Below are positions 8,566 through 22,000 of a stretch of DNA of 52,500 nucleotides, one piece after another (the first letter of the stretch is position 1; the number at the start of each line of letters is the position of its first letter). This stretch comes from Leishmania martiniquensis (lineage: Eukaryota; Euglenozoa; Kinetoplastea; Trypanosomatida; Trypanosomatidae). A model generated the notes under the pieces. It saw only the letters and a program-made list of their open reading frames with translations. It had not been told where the DNA came from and did no database searches. Position numbers and translations under genes: made by a program. The stretch lies in assembly GCF_017916325.1 (NCBI RefSeq), contig NC_090153.1, positions 590,001 through 642,500 on the forward strand. Direction: 5' to 3'.

Positions 8566-11500
8566 ATGAGCCGTGCCAGAGGACCGGTCAAGACACCGCG
8601 GCGCCTGTATAGGGCAATGCGCCATTCACGGGCGCGCTGTACGCATTCGGGCTGCGGCGACTGGAAAGCGGCTTGGGCAATCGGAGGGGAGGACAGGACG
8701 CCGCAAGAAGCCTTATCCGTCCGCCTCGTCGGCCTCTGCTCCCTATTCTGCTACCCACATGAGGCTGGAGGAGAAGAGGCGGTGAGGGCTACCGGAAAAG
8801 GCGGCAAAGCGGCCTGCAGTGCGAGGCGGAGGCGCGGTACATGTGGGGCATTTGACAAGAAGGTGCGGGCTGTTTGGGTGTACGCTTGTGTCGGGGCCGT
8901 GAGGTAAGATGCCGAAGTGAAAGGGGGGCGATAAGGGGGCTCTTCATGAAGGAGGCGAGGGGAATGATGATGGTGTGGAGGGCAGGAAGAATCGCGTCGG
9001 CGTGCGCGGGCGCCTTTTTCTTCTGCGTTGCTTTTGTTTCGAATGAGAAAGGCAGCTCGCATTATCCGTACTGCTGCAGACTTCACATTCCGCAGCACCT
9101 TGCTCAAGTTGCTGTGCGAGTCGTGCTGAACGCGGCGTCACGGTGTTTCGCGCCCCTCCCCTCCTTTCCCGTCTCTCCCCCTCTCTGATCGACGGACTTA
9201 CCTTATGCGTGTGTCTAAGTGCCCATGTGGAAGCCCCGCCGCCTTTCTTGTAGGCACGAGTGCTTTGATCTGCGTCCCCGTCCCTGCCTCTCCTCGTACT
9301 TGCTGAGCGGAGTTCTTGAGAGGCAACTGTTGCTTCGCCGCCCTCCCTCATCCCCCTCCCCGACTTTCCTCCTCCATCGTTTCGCCCTCTGTGCGCCCGC
9401 TTTGGCAAAGGGGGAAGAGAAGGAGTGTCGCTTACGCACACACGCGTGCACAGAGAGTCTGTCGTGCAGAAGTGGCCGCAGGCAGTCCTGCTGCCCTTTC
9501 CTGCTGCCCATGTCGAGCAAGCCCCTTCTTCCCTTCTCCCCACATTTTTTTTTGTAGAGCGCTGTGGCCTCCGCTGTGCGTATGCTTTCGTTGCCGTCTC
9601 GGTGTACGCTGTGTGCACTGTGCATATGTTACCTCCTCCTCCCCCTCCCCCCTCGGCTGTGCTTCTCCACGTGGGTGCGTTTGCCTGTGCCTCTGGCCTG
9701 TCACCGACTCCTGCGCCTAAGCAACTTCTCTTTCGGCTCCGCTGAGGACGGAAACGCGGCGTTGCAGCGCGAGTGCGCTCCCCCTTCCTCAGCGCTTTCT
9801 GATTCTGCTTGGTGAGGAGTAGGAGGGAAGGGAACACGCAACCCTCGACGACAGAGCGCGCGTCGTGCTCTCTGCAAGAGGTGGTGAGCGCAGGCGTCGC
9901 GCCTCAACGCCTTTGAGAGGCGGAGGCCGATTGTGGGGGCAAAGGAGGACACGGGACGACCTATAAGAGTAGTGTGTGTGTGTGAGAGAGCTGCAGCGAG
10001 AATAACTCCAGTGACGCTGTCGGGCGAGGTGAGCAGCTGTTCCTCCCTTCTCTTATTCCATTCACGCGCGGCTCTGAAGTGTTGCTGAGCCGAGCAAAAG
10101 AGGCGCGCTGGAATAGTAAAAGCGGAGCACCGCAGCAGAAGATGCATTCACCGACAGGACATGTGATGGAGCAGAGAAAGGGAACGAAGCGTAGGGAAAA
10201 CGAAAGGGAGTCGTATGCGCGACGGAGACGTTTCTATCTGAATGAAAATGCAGCAGGCGCTGATCTTTCTCGGTCTCTTACTGGGCGGGGTGTGTGTGCC
10301 GTACGGTGAGAGCGCGCGAGGGAGTGGGGAGGGAGGGAGGCGACGGGGGTTGAGGTTGAATGGCAGAGGAGCGACAGGTAGGCAACACCGAAGGGCAAGG
10401 CGAAGCAGTGCTGCTGCCAACGAATGGTGCACCGCATCAGGGAAAATGCGGCGGATCGTGCGTCTAAAACACCGGAGTCCGATATGAAGGAGCCCTACGG
10501 CGGCGTTACGCCTCCCCCTCCATCCCCGCATCTTCTATCTTTGGCGGCCTTTGCTCCTGTGCTCCACTTTTCCTTTTCTGTCCCTTTCCGGCCGAGCAGC
10601 GCCTCTTCTTTCTCCGCTTTACCTTCCGGCTCGCTCGCCTGTTGGACGGCGCCCGACACCTTTGCCTCTGCCCCCCCAGTTGTGCTCCCTTTTCTTCGCT
10701 CATGTTGTCTTCTCCCTTCTCCGAGTCCCCCCTGCCTCTCTCCCTCCCAACCCCTCTTTTTCTTTTGGGTTCGTTCATCTCTCTTTCATGGTGACTGCTG
10801 CCGCACATCTCCGGTCCGCAAATACGGAAGAGGCGGTAGACAGTGTTTCTGTGAGTGTGTCTGTGTGTGCGGGTTCGGGGGAGTGGTGTGCGTTCTAATG
10901 CATGTGTATACGGCAGGTTGTGCGTGTGTGCAAGCCACTGGAGGAGGCGAGCGAAAACGGGAGTACAGAGATGTTGAGGTGAAACAAAGAGCAGCACCTG
11001 CTCCGTTCGTCCTTTCTGTGCAGATAATGAAGGCAGCCTCAGGCTCCCTCGCCTCCGCGCAGGTGCTCGACGCCCCCCTCGCCCTCGCCCCCTTTTCTCT
11101 TTCCCGAACACTTTGTCATTGTGCTTCCGCGTCGATTTGTCCTTTGCCCCTCACCTTCTCCTCGTTGCCTGTTTCGGCTGGCATGCCACTTCCCCCCCAT
11201 GCGAAGTCATTGCGTGCCCTTCAGCTGCCCCGAGAGGTGCGCGCTGAAGGTGGCCTCCTGACGAGGAGAGCACAAGCGGCACGTGTGCAACCGCTCTCAC
11301 GTCTTGCTACGTTCTGTTACTTGCTGCGTGTGAGTGTTGTAGTACAGACAGGCTTTCGGTCTGGTGCGCCCACGGTGCCCCATGGCCATAATGCGCGCAT
11401 GGATGCAGCAGCAAAAGGCTGCGACCTCGTCTTTGCCCAGCTGTCACGCTGAGTGTGAAGCGATGGGGACTGTGACTCGACCTGCGGCAGAGACGGCTCG

Positions 11501-12754
11501 ATACGCTATGACACGGAACATCACGCGCGACTGCTGAGAGACTCGCTCTCCCCCTCAGGGGCCTCAACACAGGTCCCAAAGCAGTAGAAGGCAGCAGACT
11601 GCGGAGCCCCAGCGCACACGCGGCGGCGATGACAGCCCGCTGCGTGCACAGCACAACTTTGTGTCGGTCATTGCGGCGACTGCGCTTTGGGAGAGAAAAT
11701 GCGAAAAAAACGCGACGCGCCTGCGGAATGGGCCATCTCAGAGCCGCTGAGGCCAACTGTGTGGCCCGCGGACGTGGCCGCCCGCCTCTAACCCTGCGCC
11801 AGCATACCCCGACGGCCAAAAAGTGCATGAGTTCACATGCTGAGATACGCGCTACTCGACGGCCACCCTCCCGCAGCAAACAGCGACGGTGCTGCGTTTG
11901 CGAGCCGACACGAGGCCATCCTCGCCCCGTTCTGAGCAGGCACGTGCTCTGGGTAGGGGTGTTCCTGCAACGACAAGTCACTCGCAGTGACCTTGGGCAG
12001 TGCAGATGGTGTAGGGTGCTCCGTTGTGCGAGCATGATGGCATCCTCACCTCCACTGGCACCTGTGCCCCTGCCTGTGCGTCCTCTAGGATCATCCTATC
12101 TGATGTGCTGTGCCTGATGCGCGCTGCAAACTTCTCGCATCGCTTAAAACTCAAAGCGCACTGCACTCCACGTTAGTAATGCTGCAGGGGTGCGATGATG
12201 CAGCTCTACTTTGGCGCTGCACGCCTCCCCTCTGTCGGCTCTCCACTGCCCCCTCTCCTTGCTCCTTCCGCCTCACACACACGCACCTTTCAAGGATGCG
12301 CTGGCTCGGAAGAGGTTAGGGTGTCGCTGCTACGACTGATCCACAGTATTGTATCGCCCTACCGCCGTAGGTTCCGTCCATGCCATCCGTATAAGTCACA
12401 CATGACATCGACGGGAACGGAAAGCGCAGACAGTGAGCCCCTCCTCCCTCCAACGGTCACCACGCCTGTCCCGAGAGAGGCTTAACGATGCGACGGTGCC
12501 GGCGCTGTGCGCACAGGCTGCCCAGCCGTGATGAGATGATGCATGAGGCCCACGCAAAGCACCCTGAAGTGCGTGACGCACGAGTAATTGAGGGAGGTAG
12601 CGCGAGGACGTCCGCACCAGTCGAGTCGACAGCGCATGCGCGAGGAGTATGCGGCATCGCCCACATCGGACCGAATGGGGCCAGGAGGCGCACATGCCAG
12701 AGGTATGGCGCGGGCACACCGAGTAGCACCGTCGCGCCGTGCACGGACTCCATT

Positions 12755-13104
12755 GTGGAGAGCCTGCAGACCACGTCATGCGATGCAGCGGCCTGAGGCG
12801 CCGGCCAGCGGCACGCAGGCGTGGGCACGGCTGCTCGGAGGCCCCCTGGCGTGCCGCTGGCTGGCGTCCACCTCGAGCTCGTGCGGCACGCGCTTGGAAC
12901 CCCTTTTCCCCTCCTCCTGCTCCCCGAACGGTAGGCGCCCACCCCTCCGTTCCCGCGCCGGTCGCGCAGCGCACATCTACAGCAGGAGCGGGTGAGAGGG
13001 GGAGAGGAGCCCGCGAGCCACACATGGCGCAAGTCGACGGCCGGGGCCCCGTCGCGGTGCAGGAGAGGCTGGTGAGCTGTCGGTTGTCTGTATATTTGTG
13101 GACG
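12755..13104 (+). repeat. SIDER-like interspersed repeat, copy 1 (family B)
   Basis: This segment shares several long near-identical blocks with 46276-46545. They include GTGGAGAGCCTGCAGACCAC, a block around ACCCCTCCGTTCCCGCGCC, a block around GCAGCGCACATC, and GGCGCAAGTCGACGGCCGGG, ending in a block with GGTTGTCTGTATATT. An A-rich stretch follows near 13137-13145. The composition, size, sense orientation and downstream position match Leishmania SIDER retroposons, but assignment to a SIDER subfamily would need the consensus. The unit may extend further left into about 12400-12754. TGTATATT at 13089-13096 is one base off the PUF consensus. Confidence 0.65.
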
Positions 13105-15644
13105 CTTTTGTTGTGGGTGGTGAGGAAGGTGTGGGAGAAGCAAAACGTTTTCTCCGCTCATATCTCAGTGTCGGGGTAGAGCGTGGCGGCTGTCCGTCTT
13201 TGATGTTGTCTCTTTTATTTTCGCTCATGTTCGTTCCTCTTTTCCGTCGTTTCGGCATGCCCTTCCCTGTGTGCCTGTCTCTGTTTTACTGATCCTTCTG
13301 CTTTCTTGCCCTTTTCTGTGATGTCACCACTCCACTTCCCCCTCTCACTCCCCCTTCCTTGCGTCACTGGCCTCCCCTGTTGTGCTGTCGTGCGTTTTAC
13401 ATGCTGCATGACGTGCGCATGCCTGCCATTTTTCACACGCAATCTTCTCTTCGTTTTTTTTTTGTTTGCTTCGTTTCCCACTCTTAATGTCTTTTCGTTT
13501 GACTTCCTCGCTTCGTTTTCTGCGGATGTATCTGTGCTGAACGTAGGAGTGAAGTGCTACGCTTGTCTGTCTGTGTGGGTCTGTATGTGGGTCTCTCGCC
13601 GTCTCTTAATGCTTCCACTCCTCTCTCTTTCTTCTGTTCGCTTTCGGTTCGTCGTGTGCCTCTTTGTGCTTTTCTATTTGCGTGCGTTTTGGTTTCTCCT
13701 TTCTCTTTCTTTCTCTCTCTGTGTGCGTATGCGTTTCACCCCCGTCTTCTGAGCAGCCGCTTCCCATGCGCCAAATATGTGCCCCATATGCCCCCTCCCC
13801 CGCTTTCCTTGTCCAGCTCGCATCGCTTCCCTAGATCGTGTGTGGTGAGCGCTCTCTTCGCTTGGTCGCTTGTGCCCCGTGCGAAAGTCGATGCCTGGTG
13901 CGGGCGGGACATCGGCATGCGCCTCAGTATTGAAACAGCAAGCACGGAGAGGCCTCGAGCTCAGAAAAGCTCGGCCATGGCGCATCGGCCGCTTCTCAGG
14001 TTAGAGTGGCCGCGTAAAGGGATAGCGAGGAAGGGGGACGGAGATGCCGACCCTGAAGAGTGGCGCCAATGAGAGAAGCAAAAGAGCCCATCATCAAACT
14101 GACGTGTAACCTTTTTTCTTCTTCAATGTCTCCTTCTTGGTTTCATCAACGACAAAAGACATCGATCGACTCGTGCCACGATGGTTGACGTGGGGCACGG
14201 GTGATGCACCTGTGCGTGCATGTGCTTATATGGTGCGTATGCGTTTCTGCTGTTCCGGGTGTGCGTATGTGTGTGTGTTCCCTCTTCTCTTTTTCGTTAT
14301 TTTGCATTGCCGATTCCATTTGCCCTTTACAGCGTTTCTTTCCCTTTCTCCCTCCCTCCCTTCCCCCTTCCTCTCCCTCTCTTTTTTTTCCTCGTCCGTT
14401 ATTATGTATGTGTAGAGAGGTATGTGCGTATGTATCTGTGTGTGTGCGTGTGTCTGCCTCCGCGTGTGCGTGCGCGTGTGTGTGTGTGTGCCTGCGCGCT
14501 GTCTTCGGCTCCGTAAGTTGTGCTACATGATCGTTGTTTTTTTTTTTTGGTTATCTTTTTGATCGTTTTTCGAAACGTTCTCGTCGATGTCTATCGAAAT
14601 CTGTTCACCGATGAGTCTTTCGATTTCTTGTGTCGGAGTTGAAGCCCCCCCTCACTCGCTCGCATCACTTACTCACCTTTACTCTCCCCCTCCTCTCCCA
14701 TCCACATCACCGTCTTCGTTTTCGGCTACGATCCTCTGTTTCTTTACCCCCTTTTCTCGTTCCTCCCCGTTTCTTAGTTCGATTCTCAACGCACCGCCTC
14801 CCCTTCCCCCTCCCCCCACCCTCCTCTCTCTCCCCCTTTTCCTGCCTGCTCTGCCTCCGGCCCTACCGCGACGCGAAGATGTGCGTGATAAAAGAGTCGG
14901 AGAGAGGTGTTTGCGTGTGGAGGACGCGGGGACGGGTGAGGCGGGCTGACTTGCCCGCACTCCGAAATGCGTTACAAGCATCACAAGAGGCGGAGGCGTA
15001 CGCTATTGCCTCGGAGGGGGAGAGGAGGAGGTACGCGGCGTGTGAGGGTCGCCACACCTCCGTGCGTGGCCTCCTCAATTTTTGTTCGACACGAAAAGCT
15101 GATGAGGGGGTGGGGGCGGTGACTCATGGAGGAAGCCCCCTCCCCCCGCTTCGCGGTGTAGTGGAATCTACCTTTCTGCATCTCCCTTCCCCCCTCTACC
15201 TCTGTTGCTTCATGCGAATGTGCGAAAGAGCCAATGGTAATCGGAGAGGGGGTGCTTCTGTAGAGAAGCCTAGGCGACAGAGCTGCGCGCGCACGAGTGG
15301 GAGAGAGGGCGCACGTGCACCGGCGCTGTCGCCTCGAAGGATGACTCTCCGCCACGCCGCTAGGCGTTTGTAGTCTCTTTTTGTCTCTGGCGCCGTTGTG
15401 ACAGTTGTTGAATCCTGCGCGCGGCACTCTGGGGTGTTACCCTTCGCCCTGTCCGATGACAGGGATGCACGTTTGCGGGTGAAGAGAGAGTGGCAGGCCG
15501 CAGAAGGTGTGGGGAATCCGCCGTTACAGGGGAGAGATGGAGGAGCCGGTCACCGCGCCAGCGCGCATGGTGACGTCGCCCACCTCAAGGGAGAAGACTT
15601 GTTGGGCGCGCGTGTGTGTGTGTGTGTACGCGTGTACTGCGTGC

Positions 15645-15670
15645 GATCACCACCGCCGATGGTGGTGGTC
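15645..15670 (+). other. Inverted repeat / possible hairpin in the long spacer
   Basis: GATCACCACC (15645-15654) can pair with GGTGGTGGTC (15661-15670) across a six-base loop, with one T-G wobble. It lies just after a GT microsatellite. It may be an incidental hairpin in noncoding RNA; no function is evident. Confidence 0.4.
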
Positions 15671-18367
15671 CTGCCTTCAGCTCTGAAGCGCGGCCGCTGC
15701 CTCCTCCTCCCGTGCCGCGTTATGTGTCTCTTCCCCCTCTTCTCCGCCTCTGCCGTCGTTTCCTTTGATGCGTTTCGACATGCCTTCCCCTTTTGTGAAT
15801 TGTGTGCATGAACCTTCCTTCTTCCCCCGCCTCCCGGCCCTTTGTACTTGTTTCCCTTCTCCCTGTGTCTTCCTTGTATTGCACCGTAGCGGTGGTGGTG
15901 GTGGTGGTGAAGAGAGGGAGAGAGGGAGGCAGCCGCCCGCGACACGGTCCTTCTCTCCTTCTTGGCCCCTTCCGAGCTCTCTCGGCGTGCGTTTCCTCGG
16001 ATGCCCCCCTCTTCCTGCCTGTCGAAACACGCGTGCATCCGCCCGCCATCTCTCACCCCCCTCATTCCAGCGCGCTTTAGGGTTCTTTTTCGTTTATGCT
16101 CCTTTGCTTCATCGCCGCTAACGTACACATCGTGCCCACCCTCACTTGGGCGCTCACCCAAAGTCTTCGATCCCCCTTCTGCTCATACAGTTTAGACTGC
16201 AGTCGCGACTCGCCTCTCTTCCTCATCCTCTCCTCGTTTACCCGAACATGCGCACAACGCACAGGGCCTGGTTGGCTGTCTCGCGAAAGTGATAACGCAC
16301 AGGTGCATGCGAGATGGCAGGCACCAGCTGTGCCACTTTTTTTTGATTCTTCCCTTCGCTTCCTTCTTCCTCATCGTGATTGTCGGCAGCGTCGCCCAAC
16401 TGCTTGCGCTCTCTCGGTTTCTCTTCTGCCTCCCCGACTGCGAAGTGCCCTCTTTCCTCCTTCTCCTCCTCCCTCCCCCTCCTCCGTTGAGTATCCGGTT
16501 GCTGTGTTTTATTTCGCCCCCCTCCCCCTCCCCGGGGTCACACATCTCTGCAAGCGTTCCTTTTTTCTTTTCTTCCGTTTTCCGGCTTGTGTGTTTCGCT
16601 CCTCTTCGTCTCCTCCTCGCCGGTATAGTTTTCGCCCCCCTTCCCCGTCTATTTGTGTCTCTCCTCATGTCGGCAGGAGTCGGTGATTGCACGTGTGTGC
16701 GCACATACATATATGTATGCGCGTGCGTGTGCCAATGTGTGTGTGTGTGTGTTGGCGTTGCAGTCAGATGGCTATGCCCTTTTCTTTTTGGTCTTCACTT
16801 CCTCCTCTTCCTTTGAATGTTCGTTTCTTCGCTACGTTGCTGTATTTGGAGCTGTGCTCGCGCCCTCGTTTCTCTTTGTCTGTGTCTTTGCCTGCGTGTA
16901 GGTGTAGGCCCAGAAGCGCGAATGTGTGTGTGTGTGGTTGCGGGTGTGAGCCGGCCCTGTTTCCTAGCGCGCACCCCGTCTCTCTCTCTCTCTCTGTGTG
17001 CCTCACGGACCGACTAACGGAGTCCCTTGCCGCTTTCGTTTTTCTCTTCGGCTGACACTTCTCGCTCATCTTCATGTGCCCCTTTCCTAACTTCCTCCTT
17101 TGAATAGACGTACATACACCTCACGCAGTCCCTTGGTAGCCTATCCTTCGCCCCTCCCCCTCTCTTTTCTTTCGCTCCCTCTGTCAGCTTTCTTCCATTC
17201 TCTCTCTCTGTGTATGCATCTCCTTTGTGTGTTCCTCCTTGTCTTTTTTCTCTGGGTCTGCGCTGGCCTGCCCGTGTGCTTCTATGTCTTTGCCTGTGTT
17301 TCTGTCTGCATATATATATAAGTTTGTGCGCTTGGGTTCATGTCGCATTTTTTTCTGAGTCTGCATCTCTCTCTCTCTCGCTTTTCATTATCGCTGCCTG
17401 TCTGTCTCCGCCCTCTCCTGCACAGCGCCATCCTCACCTCTCCACACCCTCTCCCCTCACTCGTGAAGTGCTCAGTCACTATAAGTAATCCTGTCTGCGT
17501 GTGCGCGTGTGTATGTTTGTGTGTGTGCGTGTGTTCGGTGTCTTCAACGATGCCGTTTGAAGCGAGAAGAGGGTGAAAGAGGGAGAATAAGTGGAAGAAG
17601 CGCATGAGCGCTTTCAAAAGAGGAGCCCTTGAAGGCGAGGAGGAAGACAAGTAAGGGGGCGCGTGTGTGCTCGACTCGCTCCTCCCCTGGCTCCTCTTCT
17701 GATAGCGAAGCGTGAGAGTCATGAGTCGTGCCGCGCATGCGCACGTGGTGGCAGATGCTTGCCCCCCCCCGAAGAGGGCAGCTCAACCACCGTCTGCCTC
17801 TCCTTGATGGCCTTGAAGACACAGTAACCGCGAATGGAGACGGCAGAGACGGAAGCTGAGGAGATGCGCGCACAGAGAGAGAGATGCACTTGTGCGGATG
17901 CGTTGGTGGACGGAGAGAATATCAGCTGTTATCTTCTGCTGCTGTTCCGTCCTTTATTTCCCGTTTCGCTTCTTCAGCTTCTGCATCGTCTTCCGGTGAA
18001 GTGTGTGTACAAGTGTGTGTGTGTGTGTGCGTGTGTCTGAGGTGGTGATCCGCGTCGCGCTTCTGTCGTCGAATCTGTTGCTCTTGGCTGGGTGTAGGTT
18101 TATACCAGAGCGCGCCCGTGGCTTCGAGCATGTTTTCACCCTGCGGTTTATGACCGCCACGACAGGAGAGCGGTCAGAAGAAGTTTATGAGCTGTGTTCT
18201 TCTCCTCTCATCTCGGACTGCGACGCTTACGCGCACTTGCCCATCTGTTGGCCTCCCCCTCTCTCTTCCTTCTCTGATTACCCGGCGTGGCCCACGCTCT
18301 TTCTCTCTGCCTCTCGTTCCGCCGCCCTTACTCGGCACATCTGCGCGTGGAAGCGAGCAAAGGATAG

Positions 18368-18464
18368 CACACACACACACACACACAAGCGTCCCCACGG
18401 CAACCGTTTTGCTGCCGGACAGGTGATCACCAAAAAGTGAATCAGCGTCACCCCCCCCCCCCCC
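18368..18464. repeat. CA microsatellite and poly-C run
   Basis: A CA dinucleotide run lies at about 18369-18387, and an uninterrupted run of 14 C lies at 18451-18464. These are simple sequence repeats in the spacer upstream of the J-domain gene. The poly-C run is a likely sequencing and replication slippage site. Confidence 0.8.
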
Positions 18465-18823
18465 ACCCACACGAACTGCTCTTTTTTTCTGCACAGCACC
18501 TCAAGCGGGAGGCTCACTCTCACAGTATCGACGTTGCCCTCCGTTAGCTTCCAGGTTGAAGGGTAGATCGTTGGGCATCTCTTCATATCTATTTAACCCT
18601 TTTCTAAAGTCATCTTGCCCGTTGTCAGCTGCGTTTAGCTGCTGGTGGTGGTGCGAGTCGTCTCATTAGACTGCGAGACCAGACGGGTGCGCTTTACTTT
18701 GCTTCCTGTGCTGCTTGACGTGCGGCCTGCACAGCGGCACACTTACGATGGTGGTGGCCGATGACTGTACCGGGGTAGCTCGTCCAACACAGTAGAAGAC
18801 TCAACAAGAGGCTCGTGGGCATT

Positions 18824-18856
18824 GCTTCTTCCCCCCTCGACCATACACGCCCGCAG
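18824..18856 (+). promoter_or_regulatory. Putative polypyrimidine tract and spliced-leader acceptor AG (J-domain gene)
   Basis: A C/T tract (about 18824-18840) is followed by AG at 18855-18856, predicting a 5'UTR of about 206 nt before the ATG at 19063. The tract is weaker than those of neighbouring genes, so another acceptor nearby is possible. Confidence 0.35.
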
Positions 18857-19062
18857 AGAAACCGTTTCCCCCTTTGACACACGACGCGTGGATTGGCGGA
18901 GGGGGGGTGACGGGCCGTTCTCCGTGCGTGTATGCGTTCGTGCAGAATTCATTGCTTCGCTGCCCTCTGGTACGTGAGAGGGACAGATAGGTGGAGTCGA
19001 CCACTGGCGCTTTGTTATGCGGTGCCGCCGATACGCTGCTGTAGCCGCCTTTCATACTCGTA

Positions 19063-22000
19063 ATGGAGGACAGGCGCCACTACGAGGTGCTGTGCATTCC
19101 TAAATTCAGCTCAGTAGAGGAGGTGCGCGTCGCGTACAAATCGCTCGCCCTCAAGTACCACCCGGACAAGAACTTGGGCGACCCAACAGCGGCGGATCGT
19201 TTCCGCGCCGTGAGCCGCGCCTATGAAGTCCTTTCAAACGAGGAAACAAAGCGTAAGTACGACCTCGCGCTGCGCGCCGCTCTCTACACATATGGCCTTC
19301 ACACGAGCGGCACGGCTGGCGGCCAGGGAGGCTCCAATCTGTATTCTATGAACAGCCCCATGTCCGATGCCTACAGGGAGCTGTTCCAGCGACAAGCCGC
19401 GCGGGCCAGTACACGAAATCGCCCCTCATCGGCGCCACCGCAAAGTGGTAAGGCAGCCGCGTCGCAGTACACCAAAGAGCAGCAGGAGCATTTTCGCAGA
19501 CGAGAGAGGGAGCGGCAACAGGAGCTGCGCCGCCAGCGGGAGAAGGAACGAAGGGAGCAGCGCGATCGAGAGCGGGAGGCGCTGCGCAAGGAGCAGGAGC
19601 GTCAGGAAGAGCTGCTTCAGCAGCGATGGCGCCAGCAGCAGCAACAGCATCAGCAGAGGGGGCACCTGATGCGCACACCACGCACCACAACCGCAGCCGC
19701 CGCTGCATCAGCGTCGACTGCCGTCAATAGCAACTGCGCAGCAAACGGTGATGGCAGTAACAGCGCCTCACCTCGTATACGGAGTGGCCTCCCACGCGTG
19801 TCGATGACCGAGGGGCTGCGTAGCGCCAATGAAAGCTACGCGCCGAACAGGGTGCTCCTCGGCACACCAGTTAGATTGACAACGTCGCTTCGCAGCGGCG
19901 CTGGTGCGACTCCACGAACGTGTCGGGCGGGTTCGTCAGTATCTCCGTCCAGACAGCCGGCCGCCAACCTGGCCTCTCCAGGGGCCTGCACGTCTGGTGC
20001 GCCGTCGCCCTCATCCGCGTGGCGGGAGGAGACAGTGGACGCGGAGGCGCTGGCAGGCGGATCGTCCATGGGCTGGCGCACACCCTTTACCACATACGTG
20101 AACGATGGCGACGCGGAGGAGGGAGCTGGCTATTTCAGCAGCCGCAGCAGTTGCGCTGGCTCTGCCGTCGGAGCTCAGGAGCAAAGGTCGGCGCGGTCGA
20201 AGGGTGTATACCATGCGCCACGTAAGACGCCTGCCTCTGCCGCTGGCGGCGATGCGCGGCCCGCAGTGTCCGCGCCGGAGAGCGCCAGCACCAAGCACAC
20301 CACATCCGAGGATCACAGCGAGGATGGTGCTGCGGATGGCTGTGGAGACAGTCGCCACCATCCGTCGCCGTCGTATCGCCCAGCGACGCGCATCAGGACG
20401 GTGAGCGGGGACGCTGGACCGTATGCGGTGTCCGGTTCCCCAACTCCGCGCAACGGGGGGACACCTCGGGGCTTCACGAGGCTCCGTGCATCACCAGCGG
20501 CATCGCCGGCTTCTATGGGGGCATCGCCCCGAGGGCAGCGAGGCACGCCGTGTGGCGTAAGCAGTGCACAGGCGACCGCTAACAGTCGCAACCACAGCTC
20601 GCCTGCCGGAGCATCAGTGCCCGGATCCAGGGTAATCTACACCCTGCACAGGAACAGCGGCGGCACCCTTGGTACCACCAGTAGCAGCATCAGCCCCGTT
20701 CACTCCACCCTCATTCACCGAGCACGTTCCATGGCGAGCTTGGCGAGCGATGACAAGGAGGTTCTAGACAAGAATCGACGAGAGCGACTGGCGAAAGAGC
20801 TGGAGAGACAGAGAGCAGCTCGATTCGCTGAGGAGGGTCGCCAGCAGCGTCGACTGGCCCGCGCGGCAAAGCAGCAGCGCTCTCACGCTGCAGCGGCTGC
20901 GGTCGAGTCAGAGGCGGAGGAGCCACAGTCGTTTGAGCGACAGTTGAGATACCTATTGCAGGATGAAGCGAGCGAACGAGATCAGCTGATCGAGCGAGAG
21001 GAGCAGCTTGCACGTCGCCGCCTCCATCGTCAACACACGGCAGCCATTCAGGCTGTTGTGCTACGACCCTGCCTGGGCGTGCTCACGGCGGAGGAGAAAG
21101 CGTTGCGCGACATTCTGCTGCAGTGGTTTAGGACTGAGCGCGATTTTCACTTCTTCCATTTCTACGAGCGGCTTGACCGCCTGTACGTTGAGGGCCGCGA
21201 GGGCCGTTACAGACGTCAGCTGGTCGGACGCGAGACCGCTGACAGGTATCATGTGCAGCGGATCTCGCAAAGACGTGATTCTAAGGTAGCTGAGGAGGCG
21301 TCGCAGTGGCGCCGGCTCTCTGGAAGCGACATGCAGCCGCTTGCTCGGCAGGGGTTGCCGGTCGAAGTAGCCGGGGGCCACTCGTCCACGTCTGCGACAG
21401 AGTCGAGGATTCGCCAGCGCACGGTTTTCAATGTGCACGAGGAGGCTGCACCGCCTTCTCATTGGGCCGAGGTCGATGCGAGGCTGGCCGGGAGCCATCC
21501 GTGCCAGCAGCACGAGTCGCGGCACTATCATGAGCATCTGGACGAGGGGCTGCGGCCGGCCAGCTATTTGCTACCCACCACGGCACCCGCTGCCGGCACC
21601 ATTAGCATACTGAGTGTGACGAGAGACGGCACCTCGAGCGCAATCAGCTCCGCCGCTGTACCGGAGGTCTCCACAGCTGGGTATCCAACTTTTTTCCTTT
21701 CAGTCCCCACTGCACCGGAGGGGCCAGCCACGATGGCGGACAGGCTGGCGGGCGATAGTGCCTCGACGAGGACATCAGCGCAGGCAAGTCGGTACGCGTC
21801 ACCCATACAGCGCCGCTCGTCTGCCTCGTTGGCCAACACAGATGGCGCTGCCTCAACTCTCTACAGCTCTACCAATGGCGAGCCAAAGGTGCAGCCGCCG
21901 GGATCGGATAGGCGTCTGCTGACGCTCCTGAGTGACGAGGCTCGCCAACGCGGTCTGCTTATGAGGCAGCAACAACAAGAGGAGATCGCGCTGCGTCGTC

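Larger units (their letters stand above)
8121..19062. other. 10.9 kb stretch without a convincing gene
   Basis: This is unusually long for a trypanosomatid spacer. It probably includes a long PUF 3'UTR and the 5'UTR of the J-domain gene. Much of it is pyrimidine-rich with GT runs (about 13300-13760, 14270-14870, 16330-17560). Islands of balanced GC-rich sequence at about 8370-9060 and 11340-13145 have the composition of degenerate retroposons, and one of them contains a recognisable repeat (12755-13104). No open frame in either strand has protein-like composition throughout. A weak 164-codon candidate at 14879-15373 uses many AGG/AGA codons and is not accepted. Confidence 0.6.

Noticed and set aside
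10424..11452. Long 342-codon open frame in the large spacer
   Set aside because: The translation is mostly Ser/Pro/Leu/Cys/Phe from C/T tracts and does not begin with a plausible domain. It is noncoding pyrimidine-rich sequence.
11307..12035. 242-codon minus-strand frame
   Set aside because: The composition is Arg/Leu/Ser/His-rich with no domain, the strand is opposite to all genes, and it lies in a retroposon-like island.
14879..15373. 164-codon open frame starting directly after a strong pyrimidine tract and AAG
   Set aside because: Codon choice is unlike the real genes (many AGG/AGA, GGA, mixed third positions) and the protein has no recognisable order. Probably a chance frame; worth a look only if transcripts map there.
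16096..16816. Hydrophobic open frames that look like membrane proteins
   Set aside because: The hydrophobicity comes from CTT/TTC/CTC-rich tracts. Frames overlap each other in several phases with equal openness and end at GT repeats.
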